Shown here in pieces: positions 44,853 to 56,290 of a DNA stretch of 64,000 nucleotides. Source of the stretch: Hygrocybe punicea (Eukaryota; Basidiomycota; Agaricomycetes; Agaricales; Hygrophoraceae); the NCBI GenBank assembly GCA_963556145.1, contig OY744468.1:992001-1056000 (forward strand), written 5' to 3'. Numbering within the stretch: the stretch's first letter is position 1; the number at the start of each line of letters is the position of its first letter. The translations under genes and the position numbers were made by a program. The notes under the pieces are model-generated. The model was given only the letters and a program-made list of their open reading frames with translations, searched no databases and was not told the origin of the DNA.

Positions 44853-46205
44853 TCATGTGATTTCAATATCGACAGTAAACATTCCTGGCGTCAGTAGAAC
44901 GTAACGATAACAGAGAAAGAAAAAAATCATATTTGTGAACTCAGGAGGAAATCTTTCCTCCTCGGTACCATTCCCGCCCTGGTTGCCATTCATCATTGTT
45001 TCTGTTGGCCCTGTCGTCATCGTTGTCGCTCTGTTGCTCCGGCTACCATCGCCATTGCTCCCATCCCTGTGGTTGACGCTTAGACTGCTTCCTTGTCTGT
45101 GTTGAGGTTGTCGCCGCTGTTTTTGGCCATATTTGATCGTGATGGTGATCACGGTGCATTTCAGCATTGTCCCTATGCTTGGCGCTCTAAAGGGTGGGAA
45201 GGAAGGAGACCGCGAGAAGCAGTCGGTCGTGCAGTGGGACTGATGGATTTCGGTAGCCGAATTTCCCACATGTACAGCGTCATCAACCAAACCCCAAAGG
45301 ATTAGAGATTGTGGTGCACGCAGGCATTCAGATCGGGAAAGGAGGACCGGATCAGCATAACCGATTGTCATGTCCGAAATAAAAACCCATTCAGCTAAGG
45401 AAATGCCAATGTTTCCAGTGGAGCCTGCAAACGCCCAGCAACTACCAACACGGATATCATCTTTGAGAACAACAATGGGAGGATTGATATCAACACTGGC
45501 AATGTCGTAACCTCTCAGCAATTCCCAGGCTTCATTCCAGTATTGTGAGATTTGAGAGTTTTGTTGTGGTCGATATGTTGGAGAAGTGAGACCGAGTAAG
45601 ACACTGCTGCCACCAGCATGCAACGCAAAGTCCCAACGTTGGTGAAGAAGCGAGAGATTCTTTTCATGTATGTGGGAGTCGAGAGCGTTGATCCGAGTAA
45701 TGAGATCATTTATTTGGGCGGGAGGAATGGAATCGTATGGTGTGTGGAGAGAGACGCCATCAATACAGGCTTTGCAAGTAAACGAGAAATGGAACGGGGG
45801 CACGAGGGGGAACCCCAAACTGCATTTGACTCCTAACAAATGAGCGACGAAAACTGTGGAAGACCATGCCCAAGTCGTCAGGTTACGCCCGAAAACTACT
45901 ATTGCAATGAAGGCGATAAGAAGGATGCAGGAGAGAATGAGGCCTAGATACTTGGCGATCAGTAGAAGGAGAAAGGAGCAAATTGGGACCGTACGTCTGC
46001 CGATTTTGTTCGCCACTACACCGCTTGCCTGCAAGGTTGAGATTTCATCAAATAATGCATACATAAATGCGGTGTGCCTGACCAAGACCGGTACGACTGA
46101 ATTCCCCTGCACTGGAAGCTGTTGCTCAATGAAGAATTGATTGCGATTGAATTCATCATCACCACATGGCGCCTGGGCTAAAGAATACTGCTGTGACCAT
46201 GGCAT
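44853..46205 (-). CDS. SUN-domain membrane protein
   Basis: A single 450-codon frame starts MPWSQQYSLAQAPCGDDEF. Residues about 85-112 form a transmembrane segment (ICSFLLLLIAKYLGLILSCI and following). A short possibly coiled-coil part (PPAQINDLITRINALDSHIH) leads to a SUN-like domain with PPIVVLKDDIRVGSCWAFAG, GNIGISLAEWVFISDMTIGY and LRAPQSLILWGLVD. SUN proteins sit in the inner nuclear membrane with the SUN domain in the perinuclear space and bind KASH partners. The tail after about residue 300 does not look like the usual end of a SUN domain and finishes in Gln/Ser/Gly-rich and hydrophobic sequence, so a missed intron or C-terminal divergence is possible. Confidence 0.65.
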   Translation of the reverse strand: MPWSQQYSLAQAPCGDDEFNRNQFFIEQQLPVQGNSVVPVLVRHTAFMYALFDEISTLQASGVVANKIGRRTVPICSFLLLLIAKYLGLILSCILLIAFIAIVVFGRNLTTWAWSSTVFVAHLLGVKCSLGFPLVPPFHFSFTCKACIDGVSLHTPYDSIPPAQINDLITRINALDSHIHEKNLSLLHQRWDFALHAGGSSVLLGLTSPTYRPQQNSQISQYWNEAWELLRGYDIASVDINPPIVVLKDDIRVGSCWAFAGSTGNIGISLAEWVFISDMTIGYADPVLLSRSECLRAPQSLILWGLVDDAVHVGNSATEIHQSHCTTDCFSRSPSFPPFRAPSIGTMLKCTVITITIKYGQKQRRQPQHRQGSSLSVNHRDGSNGDGSRSNRATTMTTGPTETMMNGNQGGNGTEEERFPPEFTNMIFFFLCYRYVLLTPGMFTVDIEIT

Positions 46206-46591
46206 TGTCGACAGTATGATTTGGCGGTCGTAAAAATAGGAAACCGCAGAGGCACAGTCTGTGATCCTTTATATATACCAGCTGGATTAGTGGCACTACC
46301 CCCTTTTTTTTTTTTGTTCTCATTCAACAGTCAGAGAGACTTCCGAAATTGCCACTTGAACATGTGCCTGCGACCTTGCTATGTTATCTGGTGTCCGCAA
46401 AGAAATATTGCAGTTCTGGCTGGTTTCATTGCAGCGCAGGTGAGCTCAAAGCAACGCTTCCTTCCACGATAAAGCATCTAAACATGTGTGCCTTCAGTAC
46501 TTTGTCCGTGCTATTCTTTCAAAATGTCTTTGTGTCGTAGAAACTATTCAAAAAGCTAAGGAGCCAAGAATCCTCAACCATGCTGTAGTTC

Positions 46592-47373
46592 ATGATCATG
46601 ATTGCCACAATCCTCAGCACGTTCACAGAAAAGTCGAAAGCGGTTTCCCCCACACTCAACTTCGAGGACGAGGTGATTTTCATTGTTAAGACGGAAGGCC
46701 CAGGAGAACCTGAGGGTGAATCGTCTGCCACTCATATGGGCAATCTGACCACTAGCGGAATTATAGGTGCCATTGAACTATTACCTGGGAAAGAACGATC
46801 GGTATGTTGATCGCGCCATATACTAGTACACTCCACATTTTGGTTCCACTAATGTGTTGTTGGAACAGGCGGACGCCGCCCACCTCGCAGATTGCCTCCG
46901 GGAGGTAAATACAACATTACAGCATTTCGGAAAGGTGACTGACATAAATCTAGATTGTGTACATTGTTGAAAATGCATTAGCCTGCACTGTTTGTCAGGG
47001 GACATCGTATATGCCATGTCGGTTCATTTGCTGCCTACATTGTTTGTTTGCAGTGAACAACAAACTCAAGATGTTATACAGATTTCAAGACTGTGGGCAC
47101 ACGGCGTGTTTATCATGCCTTCAGCATTTTTTCAATGCAAACGCGCCATCTTCAATCCAGGAGTTGGCTCAGGAGTTGGCTGAGGAATTAACCACTGGCC
47201 AAGATATCAGTTCTTTGGCCGATGTTTGGTGGGCATTTTACTGGGGGACCCTTGACAAATGCCCTGGCTGCTCAGATCGTAGTGGACCCTTTCAAGAGCA
47301 TGGTCTGGACCACACTACAACTGATGTTTCTGATGCAATTCTTAGAGCGAAGGTGATTTTAGGTAGATATTAG
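46592..47373 (+). CDS. RING-finger protein, 201 residues, probable E3 ubiquitin ligase
   Basis: Exons 46592-46801, 46869-46904, 46954-47021 and 47082-47373 join in frame (606 nt with stop). The third intron (60 nt) must be removed to bring the finger together: CTVCQGTSYMPCRFQDCGHT and then ACLSCLQHFF, with a distant CPGC pair after an insert of about 60 residues. The Cys/His order fits a C3HC4-type RING, which would recruit an E2 enzyme. The insert between the zinc-ligand pairs is long, as in a repeated mushroom RING family (recalled). The N-terminal 80 residues show no domain and the start may lie further upstream. No frame damage is seen. Confidence 0.65.
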
Positions 47374-49616
47374 GCAGATGATGATACATCGAGTAAAAGA
47401 ATGTTTTACTGGACGGAATGGCTTATTTGGATAGTTTGTACTCTAAGTTGTAATCACTTTTACTGTGAAGCATGGCACTTGTACTTGCCTGTATACTATT
47501 CACCACATCTAGTTGAGTAGTCGCAATATTAATCTTAAAAAAAAGGAAAATTGAATACGTCCAGTGTTGTCAAGAAATTTACATGAACGAGAGCAAGACA
47601 CAAACGTGCATTGCTATAGCTAACCACCACCTTCTACCTCAGAACCATGCCGTTTTGCAATTAACGCCTCCAATCGACAACCTGTCAGGTGCAACGCAAT
47701 CCGCAGGTCTCCATATGCCCTGCCTAAGCCGTGCCCTAGCTACACAAGGTAATGAACCCATCGCGGTACTATATATTAAATATATCACTCACTTTGGTAT
47801 GGGTGGCTTGACCCAATTTGGTTCCTCATTCTTCCAGATGCGCAATGTAAACTTTCCTCCAGGGTTCAATATATGTACCTCACCATGAGAACTCGGGATC
47901 CAAAGGTGCTCCTCCCGATTCAACGGTGCGTGAAACCCGACTTGAATTTCATTTGAATCCGTGATCTGGTGAAGGAAGAGGTGCCCAAGTCATACAATGT
48001 TGCTGTATGTTGGAATGGGAGGTGGAGACGATATGTGTGCTTTGCCTTGAGTTTCATACCAGATAACTTGCATACTCCTTCCGTAAATCTTGCGAGTGAG
48101 TTGCCTGTCATAAGGAGTCGATGACAGCAGAATTTCAATGCCAGGTTCACAATGTTTCTGCAAATGCTTCTTCCTCACTGCCTTAGGAAACACTCAAACG
48201 GAGACTGGCCTACCGAAGAGGGGACAATAGTATGAGACGTGCTGGTAGATTTTGAGGATTCGGAGTGGGGCGCTTTGCGCTGCCTGAAGGTGCCCCAGAT
48301 TCACATAACATGCATGATAAGCTGTAAATCCCTGGTTGACTTACGTTTGTTCAATATTCAAGGGTTCCTTGCAACTCCTTTTAGGCTGCCTCTTTAATAA
48401 AACTTCCCTACAAAGAAATTGTTACCGCTACGCCGCCAGAATGTAGGAGTGAGCAGCTTACACTCCATGATCCTGCCGCTCAGATTTTGGACGCAGGACC
48501 TTTGCCACTGGCACCGATATATTTGAACCTGACACAACTGGTTCTGGTTCATGATCTATATGAGGAGTGAGAAGCTGGGGAGTTATACCCCGTCTAAATA
48601 GCACAGAACATTCGACTGAGTAAATGCATCAATATGAGAAGATCTTTCTGCAAACCTGCTGGTGGAGAATCGTCGACAAGGAATCAAAGGCGTTCGATCC
48701 GACAAAGAGGTCGAAGGTGCCGCTGAAGGGATTGTAAAATATGTTGGCTGCCCATTTGTAGACCATGGTACAAGAAGTTGGATCCTCCGTTCTCCGGGAA
48801 TGAAGATGTGAGAAGGCATCGATACCGAAAACAAGTTATTCCGTGAGGAGCGAAAGACACAACAATGTAACAAAGGAAGTGAATAAATACCTAAATGCTC
48901 CCAAAGACTGCCTCTATACAGGTATCCTTTAATTCAAAACTATTGTGGACTCAGAGGACCGTGACTTGTCAAGCTGAATCCTTCGCAAATCATCGCCTAT
49001 GGAAAAAAATTAATATTGAAAGCATGCGACGTCAGGAGTTGTAACATTTAGTCGGGATCTACAAGCTGGCCCAGCTCACCCCTCTCCAACAACCATTGAT
49101 TCTTTTATGGGTTCCTCAAGTGAGATACAGTTGGGGACAGTCAAAAACAGCAAAAAATAATACTGATTTTTTATGCCGGATTGATAGTGCATCAGCTTTC
49201 CCTTTGTGGGAGCTGCTGACTGGATTGAGTACCATCTATGATAGACAGGGAGATCACGAATGATGGCCAATTTACCGGCATACTCTCGGCAGTCTAATCG
49301 AGCTTGTAGGCTGTGCTGCGATGAGAGGGTTGAGTAGAGACGAATGACTCAGAGGAAGTACCACACGAATCTTGAACCAATATCCAAATTGGGTAGCATC
49401 AACAGTTCATAATTTACAGAATAACCTCTCCACCTATCGGCAGAGTTTCCTTGGAGATATGCCATGAATTTGCATGTGGAATAATAAATCTACATTTGGA
49501 ATGCCAGATAACATTAATGACTTTCAAATACATCTGGCAGTAGAAACAAGGTCTTGTGAATATCGAGAAGAGACGAGGTTTGGGCTTTTCTCAATCCAAA
49601 TCTGAATCTAATTCCG
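47374..49616. other. No confident gene
   Basis: Frames of 60-100 codons occur on both strands (for example 47583-47888 plus, 48873-48583 minus), but none has a recognisable motif or a phase-consistent exon series. The minus-strand pieces may be 3' exons or 3' untranslated sequence of the interrupted gene that ends near 49617. Confidence 0.35.
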
Positions 49617-50249
49617 TCAATACAGACGATGGGGAAGGCGTCTACCTGTAGCCCGATCGCGATTAAGCGACAATGGGAGCTGGCGGTCACTTGGGTTAAA
49701 CAGAGGTGGGAGATCAGGGTCATCTTGAGCAAGGGGCCTCGTCTTATGATCGATCACATTCCTGAATTGCTCTGACAATCTGAAGAGTTCAAGTTTAATA
49801 GCAACAGCATTAACATAATGAGTCGCATACCTCAAGACCGATGGACTGAGGGAAAGATCATATTCAGGCTGGATGTCAAGTTCGAGAAGCCCGAATTCTT
49901 TGAGGGTCGCAAGCCAAGCATCATCGTAGAAGTTCTTAGGAAGGCAGGGCACCGGCTTGCTGGAATGATCGACGCGTCTAGAGGGGAACCTGCAATGCGG
50001 AAAGGTGCCGCGTTTGGGCCTATCCAGGCTGGTAAAACGAGATGAGAGGTGGATTTTATCAAAGTGCCGCAAAAAAGTCGTAACCAATGATGAGCGCCAA
50101 GGCGGATTGGTGATTACGTAGCGGAATTCACCTCTTACATATTTGGTTTCATCTGCGCTCATGCTCTCATAGGACAGATTCTCCCAAAGGCGCTTGAATT
50201 TAGCCAGATTGGGGTGAATGAAACAAGCTTCTGAACGACGAGAATACAG
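49617..50249 (-). CDS. 3' exons of the interrupted acidic-repeat gene
   Basis: After the acceptor at 50250 the minus strand continues in phase 0 with LYSRRSEACFIHPNLAKFKR. It runs on through SADETKYVRGEFRYVITNPP, DKIHLSSRFTS and KPVPCLPKNFYDDAWLATL. A short intron (about 49829-49778, GTATGC...CAG) joins to LSEQFRNVIDHKTRPLAQDD. The frame ends at 49617. This is the C-terminal part of the gene whose 5' part lies at 59670-61535; the two are separated by the 9.4-kb insertion. The family is recalled as a repeated mushroom protein without known function. Confidence 0.65.
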   Translation of the reverse strand: MYSRRSEACFIHPNLAKFKRLWENLSYESMSADETKYVRGEFRYVITNPPWRSSLVTTFLRHFDKIHLSSRFTSLDRPKRGTFPHCRFPSRRVDHSSKPVPCLPKNFYDDAWLATLKEFGLLELDIQPEYDLSLSPSVLRYATHYVNAVAIKLELFRLSEQFRNVIDHKTRPLAQDDPDLPPLFNPSDRQLPLSLNRDRATGRRLPHRLY

Positions 50250-50283
50250 CTGTGAATGATATTAGGAGTATGGATGACGGTAA

Positions 50284-50290
50284 AGGGGAC
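50284..50290. repeat. Target-site duplication of the long-arm element (left), AGGGGAC
   Basis: AGGGGAC directly precedes CAGTAGACCC and is repeated exactly at 59650-59656 directly after GGGTCTACTG. Confidence 0.8.
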
Positions 50291-50319
50291 CAGTAGACCC
50301 AGTCGTTTTGGTTAACCCG

Positions 50320-50327
50320 ATCACAGA
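50320..50327. repeat. Target-site duplication of the nested hAT (left), ATCACAGA
   Basis: ATCACAGA immediately precedes the TAGGGTATC end of the hAT element and is repeated at 53870-53877. The right arm of the host element shows one ATCACAGA at the corresponding place (read inverted near 59615-59622), which is the empty site. Confidence 0.9.
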
Positions 50328-53300
50328 TAGGGTATCACACGGGTGAACCCGCGGGTCGGAGTTTGAAAACTGTACCCGTACCTGAGCACACCATACCCAC
50401 TGCGGGTGCGGGTACACATTGACCCGTGGACATACACGGTTCACACAACGCCGGGGACATATGGGACAGGTATAACCAAGCCATGGGTAGTTGAATACCC
50501 GTGGTGCTCATGATTGCAGTACATCGCAGCAGAGTTACAGGTACGAGATACTATAATAAAAAGTTAATCTTCAGCATCATCACTGCCCACAACATTCACA
50601 AGCGCCCTCTTCTTTCGCGGTTTGACAACACTGCGAAGATCTTCCATCAAGATGAGATTGTTCCAGGCCCAGGATCCAAGACACAAGTGAGACCGGATGG
50701 TCGTGGGGGAGAGTCAGTTGTGTGTGAAACTCAGTAGTTGCTGGCCTTGAGAAAATGCACGTTCCACCGCTGTCGACGTTGCTATATACAGGTTTATCAA
50801 TGTGATGCTGCGGAATAGTGTGGCAACATACCGGGGATACTCAAATAGTCCAGTGCCATGCAAGACAGATTGGGATATGTCCTGAGGTGGTTATGCCACC
50901 AGACTAGAGGGTCCTTGACATTCTCGATTGGGAGGCGCAAGAATTCATCTAATTTGGCCATTCGAGAGCATGTCCTGTTCCCGAGCGAGAACCGTGAAAA
51001 GTCATGAAAGGAATTGGTCGGCTCGCTCTGATTTCTGGTTCAGTTTTGGCCCTCTGTTGAGCTCAACAGGACCATGTACAGTTGCATTAGTTGCATCACC
51101 GCCACCATCCTCAGTCCCAAACCGACCTTCATATTTGTCAAGATACTCTTCGCGAACTAGGTTCTCAGCTGTCTCGATCCACTCCTCTTCCCACTCATGC
51201 TGCCGGAAGTACTCGAGTTTCAATCCAGGGTGGAGGACCATGACAATACAATAAACTGAGGAGAAATCCGTCAGTGAGTAATAGCGGTTCATCTTACGTC
51301 GTGCAAGTTTCATCGTGGCACAAATTGCGGGATGGTAGTCTTCTTTCGATTGTGGGTTCAATCCATGATTCAAGCGATCCATGGCTGGTATAACAGCCAC
51401 AATGCTGGCAGAGTCACGAGAGAAGAATAATGTAGCCTTTTCATACTGCTGTAGACAAGATAAGTAACTGTCAAAAGTTAGATGGTCCAAATACCTCGAG
51501 AACAGAGACTAGATCATCCACAACCTTCCAATCATTGTCATCCAGTTCATATTTGTGCAATTTGAGACCTTTGTCAGCCGTGACCAGGTCAATAGCCCTC
51601 CGATATTTCCTTGCAAATGCCAACATGTCGTAAGTCGAGTTCCAACACGTGACGACATTGCGTGGGATCAGGTTTGGTTTGAGCTGAGTTTTTTCGCAAG
51701 CACGGCGCCAGGCAGGTAGCGCAATTGTAGTTGAGTGAATAAGAGCAAAAGAAAGTTGACGGATCTATGAAACATTGTCAGTGACAAATATAACAGGGCA
51801 TAATGTCGAGCATACCTTGGACACGGCATGGTGAACACATGCCATGTCAGCCAACAAGGCCTCTCGATCCAGTGAGTTCAACTGTGCCATCTCATCAATT
51901 CCATCGTCGGGGTCATCAACGTTATCATCATCGGCAGAACCTTCTTCATCTCCTTCCTCATCTCCAGCGTCTTGATCAGTCTCAGGAATCGCGGTCATAG
52001 CCTGGTTGTCATTGGAGGACTCCTTGCCAACTGTTTTGCCCATACCAACATTAAATGGCTTGATTAGGGTCTTGATGGAGAGCTGCAGGGTGTGGTTAAA
52101 ACAACGTGCACGATTGTCTTCCTCAAAAGAGTTATCCATCTTTGCAAGAGCCTCTGATTGAGTGTCATTTGACGTCACATTGTCACCTGTGAACGCCAAC
52201 ATCTGCTTTGAGGTCAGGGCTAATCCTAACTCGACGACCTCAAACAGCTGACCTTATCTTTGAGGCTGAAGGTAACAAGCATCTCTTGAAAGGCATGCGT
52301 GAGAGTTACACCAGTATGGGACTCCGGGACCTCAATGATATCCAAAAGAAAGGCAAGCATGTGGCCGTCATGCTCAAAATGCACAGTCCACCCCACGAAG
52401 GCATGGTGATTGGGGGATGTCCAAGCATCCGTGGCAAAGTGAACATGGCCAGGATGCTCCTGTCAAGGTATCAATAACCACTGACAGAAGTAGAATACAT
52501 GAAACATACCTTAATAAGTTTGGACACTCGCTCACGGCACTTGTGGTATGATGCTTTGATGTCACGAGAAATCGTCATCAGAGAAGGGAGTTCAAGGAGA
52601 GGCCGGCCAGCCATGAGCAACTCCTGAAGAGCGCGATCCTTTATGATGTTTGCCGGTCGGTTGTTCTCCATAATCCACTTGACAATGAGAGCACTGCAAT
52701 GTTGTCAATACACCGTGAAAGAGTTATGGGTAACAATACTTACCGCATTTCGGCATTGGTGTGATTGCGGTGACTGTATTGGACAGGTTGCTGCCCCTGG
52801 TGAGCAAACATAGCGAAAATTGAGTGGCTGGGAACCGAGCCATCATTCACGGCACCCTTCACAGCCTCGGCTCCAAAGCATCAGATTGCGTGGTGTTTGA
52901 GGTTCGCCGTTGAGGATTTGTCCTTGGAATCCTGGAATTAGCGAACACCACCTGTCGATGATCGGCATTTGCGAGCAGCACACGGAAAGAAATGACAAAG
53001 GCGACCATCGTGGTATTCGAACAAGACACCGGCTTTGAAGAAAGAGTAGATTGGCAACCTCCACGTTTTTTTGAGGGCAGCTGCAACAAACATAACATTA
53101 TGAACAGCACAAGGTCGATAGAAAGAAAACTCACCCAATTCCTCCTTTGGGTCAACCTCCGAATCCGTGTCCAACTCGATGACTTGTGTAGCCTCAGAAG
53201 GAGCATGGGAGACACTTGCTGCATCGTCTGAACCATCGCACCGAGGGTCAGCCTGGACAGGGGCCTCGGAGGATTGGGTGCTTGCAGAGGATGTCTTTTT

Positions 53301-53869
53301 GAGTTTCTTGAACTGGCGTGTTGTCGCCCTAACCACTTTCTTGATAGCTTGACCAGCAGAGGCAACTTTGCAGGAGAGTTGAGAAGCAGAGGATGATTTG
53401 GACTGAATGGAATCCTTGTCGGACGCTTTCGCCATGAGATTTTCTGGATATTCCGTCGCTTTGCGTGAACTCTTTATACAACGGCGAAAACAGGCTTGGA
53501 CAAATTCAGCTTTATTCAGGGCAGATACGAAAAGTACGGCCTGCGATTGCATCACTCAAAATTGCCTGTCAAAATTATTGGAGGGCGACAAAAAAATTTT
53601 GAGGGGCAGACTAACCAAAAAATGGTAAGCGGGAAGAGATTGCTTGGGTGATTGGTTGGGGTTGTATTTTGGTGGGGATTGTGCCTAAATGGTATAGACT
53701 GAGCAAGTACTCCTGTCCCCAGAGTTCAAAGTAGAAAACCGCATGAGACTGCGGTTTGATGATATGGGTCACGGTGTGACCAAGGGTTTGTAATCCAGAC
53801 ACCGAACCCGAAACCGTTTAACCCATAAGGTTATAACCGCGGGTAAACCCGTAACCGTGAGATACCCTA
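50328..53869 (-). mobile_element. hAT transposon, 3,542 bp, nested in the left arm
   Basis: The terminal inverted repeats are TAGGGTATCACACGGGT on the left and, read inverted, TAGGGTATCTCACGGT on the right. Both sides carry ATCACAGA. One hAT transposase gene runs on the minus strand. Its 3' end is about 240 bp from the left terminus. All features needed to call a hAT are present. Confidence 0.9.
50564..53435 (-). pseudogene. hAT transposase with BED-type finger and C-terminal dimerisation region
   Basis: ATG at 53435-53433 begins MAKASDKDSIQSKSSSASQ. An intron after DPKEELG leads to a BED-type finger (RLCHFFPCAARKC, TANLKHHAI). Conserved hAT blocks follow: VHFATDAWTSPNHHAFVGW, FTGDNVTSNDTQSEAL, RARCFNHTLQLSIKTL, and VTCWNSTYDMLAFARKYRR (from about 51662). 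The C-terminal region is DPLVWWHNHLRTYPNLSCMA and then STAVERAFSQGQQLLSFTHN. The gene ends at TAA 50566-50564. Stops in frame are TAA at 52940-52938 (VR*FQD), TGA at 52883-52881 (HHAI*CFG) and TGA at 50716-50714 (FTHN*LSPTTIRSHL). A one-base shift or missed intron lies near 51010-51060. hAT transposases cut and paste DNA and leave 8-bp duplications. Confidence 0.8.
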
Positions 53870-53877
53870 ATCACAGA
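53870..53877. repeat. Target-site duplication of the nested hAT (right), ATCACAGA
   Basis: This is the exact partner of 50320-50327. It follows the GATACCCTA end and runs into TATAGTTGCAAAAGG, which is the continuation of the arm. Confidence 0.9.
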
Positions 53878-53899
53878 TATAGTTGCAAAAGGTAGGTAC

Positions 53900-54720
53900 A
53901 CATAGCACAGTCGCTTGCTGGGGGGGTAGGTTAACCCAAAAGACAGCACTTGCTGGGGAAATGTGGTGTGGTAGGTTGACCCAGGTACAGCTCTTGCTGG
54001 TCAAGGGTGGCTGGTTGGGTCAACCTGGTGTCAGCTCTGCCATGGAGTCGGTTAACCCAGGGCAGCTATTCCAGGATGGTTGGGTTGACCCAGGCCCAGC
54101 TGTTCAAGCCATGTGGGTTGACCTGGCTGCAGTTATTGTTGCAGCACTGGGTTGACCCAAGTCCAGCTCTTGCTGCAGACTGGGGTTGACCTAGATGCAG
54201 CTGTTGCTGCAGAACTGGGTTGACTAGGGCCCAGCACTTGCTGGAGGGTGAGGTGACTGGGGTCCAGCGATTGCTGCAGCACTGGGTTGACCTGGGCCAA
54301 GCTATTGTTGCAGCACTGGGTTGACCTGGGTCCAGCACCTGCTGCAGGGCTTGGGTTGACCAGGATCAGCTATTGCTGCAGCACCAGGTCGACCTGGGCC
54401 CAGGTATTGCTGCAGCATTGGGTCGACCCGGGTCCAGCACCTGCTGCAGGGCTTGGGTTGACTGGGATCCAGCTATTGCTGCAGCACTGGGTTGACCCAG
54501 GTCCAGCACTTGCTGCAGGATAGGTTGCCAGGGGCACAGCTCGTTCTGCAGCATTCGGTTGATCCTGGACCCACTGATGGGGCAGGCTTGGGTTCACCAG
54601 GGTCTGGCTATTGCTCCAGCACTGCATTGCCATGCCCAGCTTTTGCTGCAGAAATGGGTTAACCCTAGCCCAGCTCTCCCTGCAGCATTGGGTTGACCAG
54701 CATCCAGCTCTTGCTGCAAC
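53900..54720. repeat. 34-bp minisatellite in the left arm
   Basis: Head-to-tail units of GGGTTGACCCAGGTCCAGC plus ACTTGCTGCAGCAC and variants. It is the inverted counterpart of the array at 58460-59560 but about 300 bp (nine units) shorter. Confidence 0.8.
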
Positions 54721-55199
54721 GTGGGCTCATGTCGGTTGACAGGCTTGCATCACATCCCACTTTGCCTGCATGTATTTCATGTTCCAAACATTGCCAGAGC
54801 CCACACCAGCTCAAGCCAATATTTATTCAGAAACTGCCATATAAAAAGTAATCAAAAATTTTCAACCTGTACATGACATAAATGTACCACGTAATATAAT
54901 TTGAATGCACTTATTAAAAACACAGGGAATAGCAAAATTAAAAAATTATTATTTTGACAATGCACAATCTCTTACTTTTACTATCAGTCAGCCATTACAG
55001 GAGCTACTTATCCCCAATGACAATCTATGACAAAATCAGAACTTACCCCACTTGGAATATTGTGCTTTTCTATTCAATATTGCTCAATTCTCCATTGGAA
55101 TCAATATATATAACCTCACTATTACTTAAAATAGAAACATAAATTTAATGATTATTTTATCCAAATACCTAATTAAATAGTGAAGGGCAGAAGGCAGGT

Positions 55200-55440
55200 G
55201 AGAGGAAGATAGGTGGGTGTGGAGTGGGAGGAAGGTGGGAGTGGGAGTGGGAGTGGGAAGAAGGTGGGAGTGGGAGTGGGAGTGGGAGTGGAGAAAGGTG
55301 GGAATGGGAGAAGGGGATGGGTGTGGGAGAAGGGAGTGGGAGTGGGAGAAGAGGGAAGGTGGGAAGGCAGCAGGGAAGGGAGGGAGACAGAGACAGAGAC
55401 AGAGACGGAGATGGAGACAGAGAGGGAGAGAGGGAGGAGA
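55200..55440. repeat. G-rich GGGAGT/GGAGACAGA tract in the left arm
   Basis: Plus strand purine-rich with many GGGAGTGGGAGTGGGA steps. It is the in-arm equivalent of 57745-57990 (complementary strand) and 16470-16740. Such GGG runs can form G-quadruplexes; no structure has been shown. Confidence 0.75.
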
Positions 55441-56226
55441 GTGGACTGTACATACATTCCCGTTGTCCTCGTCCCCCTCGTTCCTGTCCCCGTCCCCATC
55501 GTCCCCGTCGACGCCGTTCCGGTCCCTGTCGTTCCTGTTCCCATCATTCCTCTCGTCGTCATCATTGTTGTTGTTGTTGTTGTCATCTCCCATAGTCCTC
55601 GTCGTCCGATGGATGGTCGTCGTCGTCTGCGTCATCCTGTCATCCCCTAGCTGGCCGTCCCTGTCGTTCCCATTGGATTAGTTGTGCCTGGACAGTCACG
55701 TGATCTGATTCCCATGGTTTGTCGTAGTCAGTAGCTGATCTGATGTGGTAGATAGTTCCCATCTCAGTCTTTGCTAGCTTTCCAGCGAGACTTCCCCAGC
55801 CAGTTCCCTCAGCAGCCTCCGATCCACTCCACCGTCCCCGTTGTCCCTGTTCCCAACATCATCCTCATTGTCGTTGTCCCCGTCTCCGTCCCCATCGTTG
55901 TCCTCGTCGATCCCTGGATGGTCGTCGACTCCGTCGTCCTGTCGTCTCTTCGCTGGCTGTCTCCGTCCCCGTTGTCTTCCCCGGCTGGCCGTCTGTGCCC
56001 TCCTCACCTCTGTCCTCGTCGTTGCCTGCCACCTGCCATTTCGGCCCTTCAGCTGGGCACCGACGCGACACGGCACGGGCATGCGTGTTGCGGTCAATTC
56101 CAGGTGCGGCAGTGAGAAAGCCCTTCATAAAAACAATAATATTAGCTAGCATAGTAATAGTAATAAATTTTGAGAAATATACTTACCTTCTACTTGATTT
56201 TGCTGCTGTTGCTGTTCTCGTGGATG

Positions 56227-56290
56227 CATTGTGGAGTACGCGACGATTTGAACCCACGCCAGAGGTTGTCGATTGCCCAAACGGGCACGA
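56227..56290 (-). repeat. tRNA-like (possible SINE) segment, copy 1
   Basis: Read on the minus strand this begins GGCAACTCGTGCCCGTTTGG and reaches GTGGGTTCAAATCGTC, which resembles an internal pol III B box (GGTTCAAATC). A diverged inverted copy lies at 57000-57090 in the same core. No full cloverleaf could be folded by eye. Confidence 0.3.

Noticed and set aside
52208..52477. Plus-strand 89-codon frame in the hAT element
   Set aside because: It is antisense to the conserved transposase block with FATDAWTSPNHHAF, which is clearly the coding strand.
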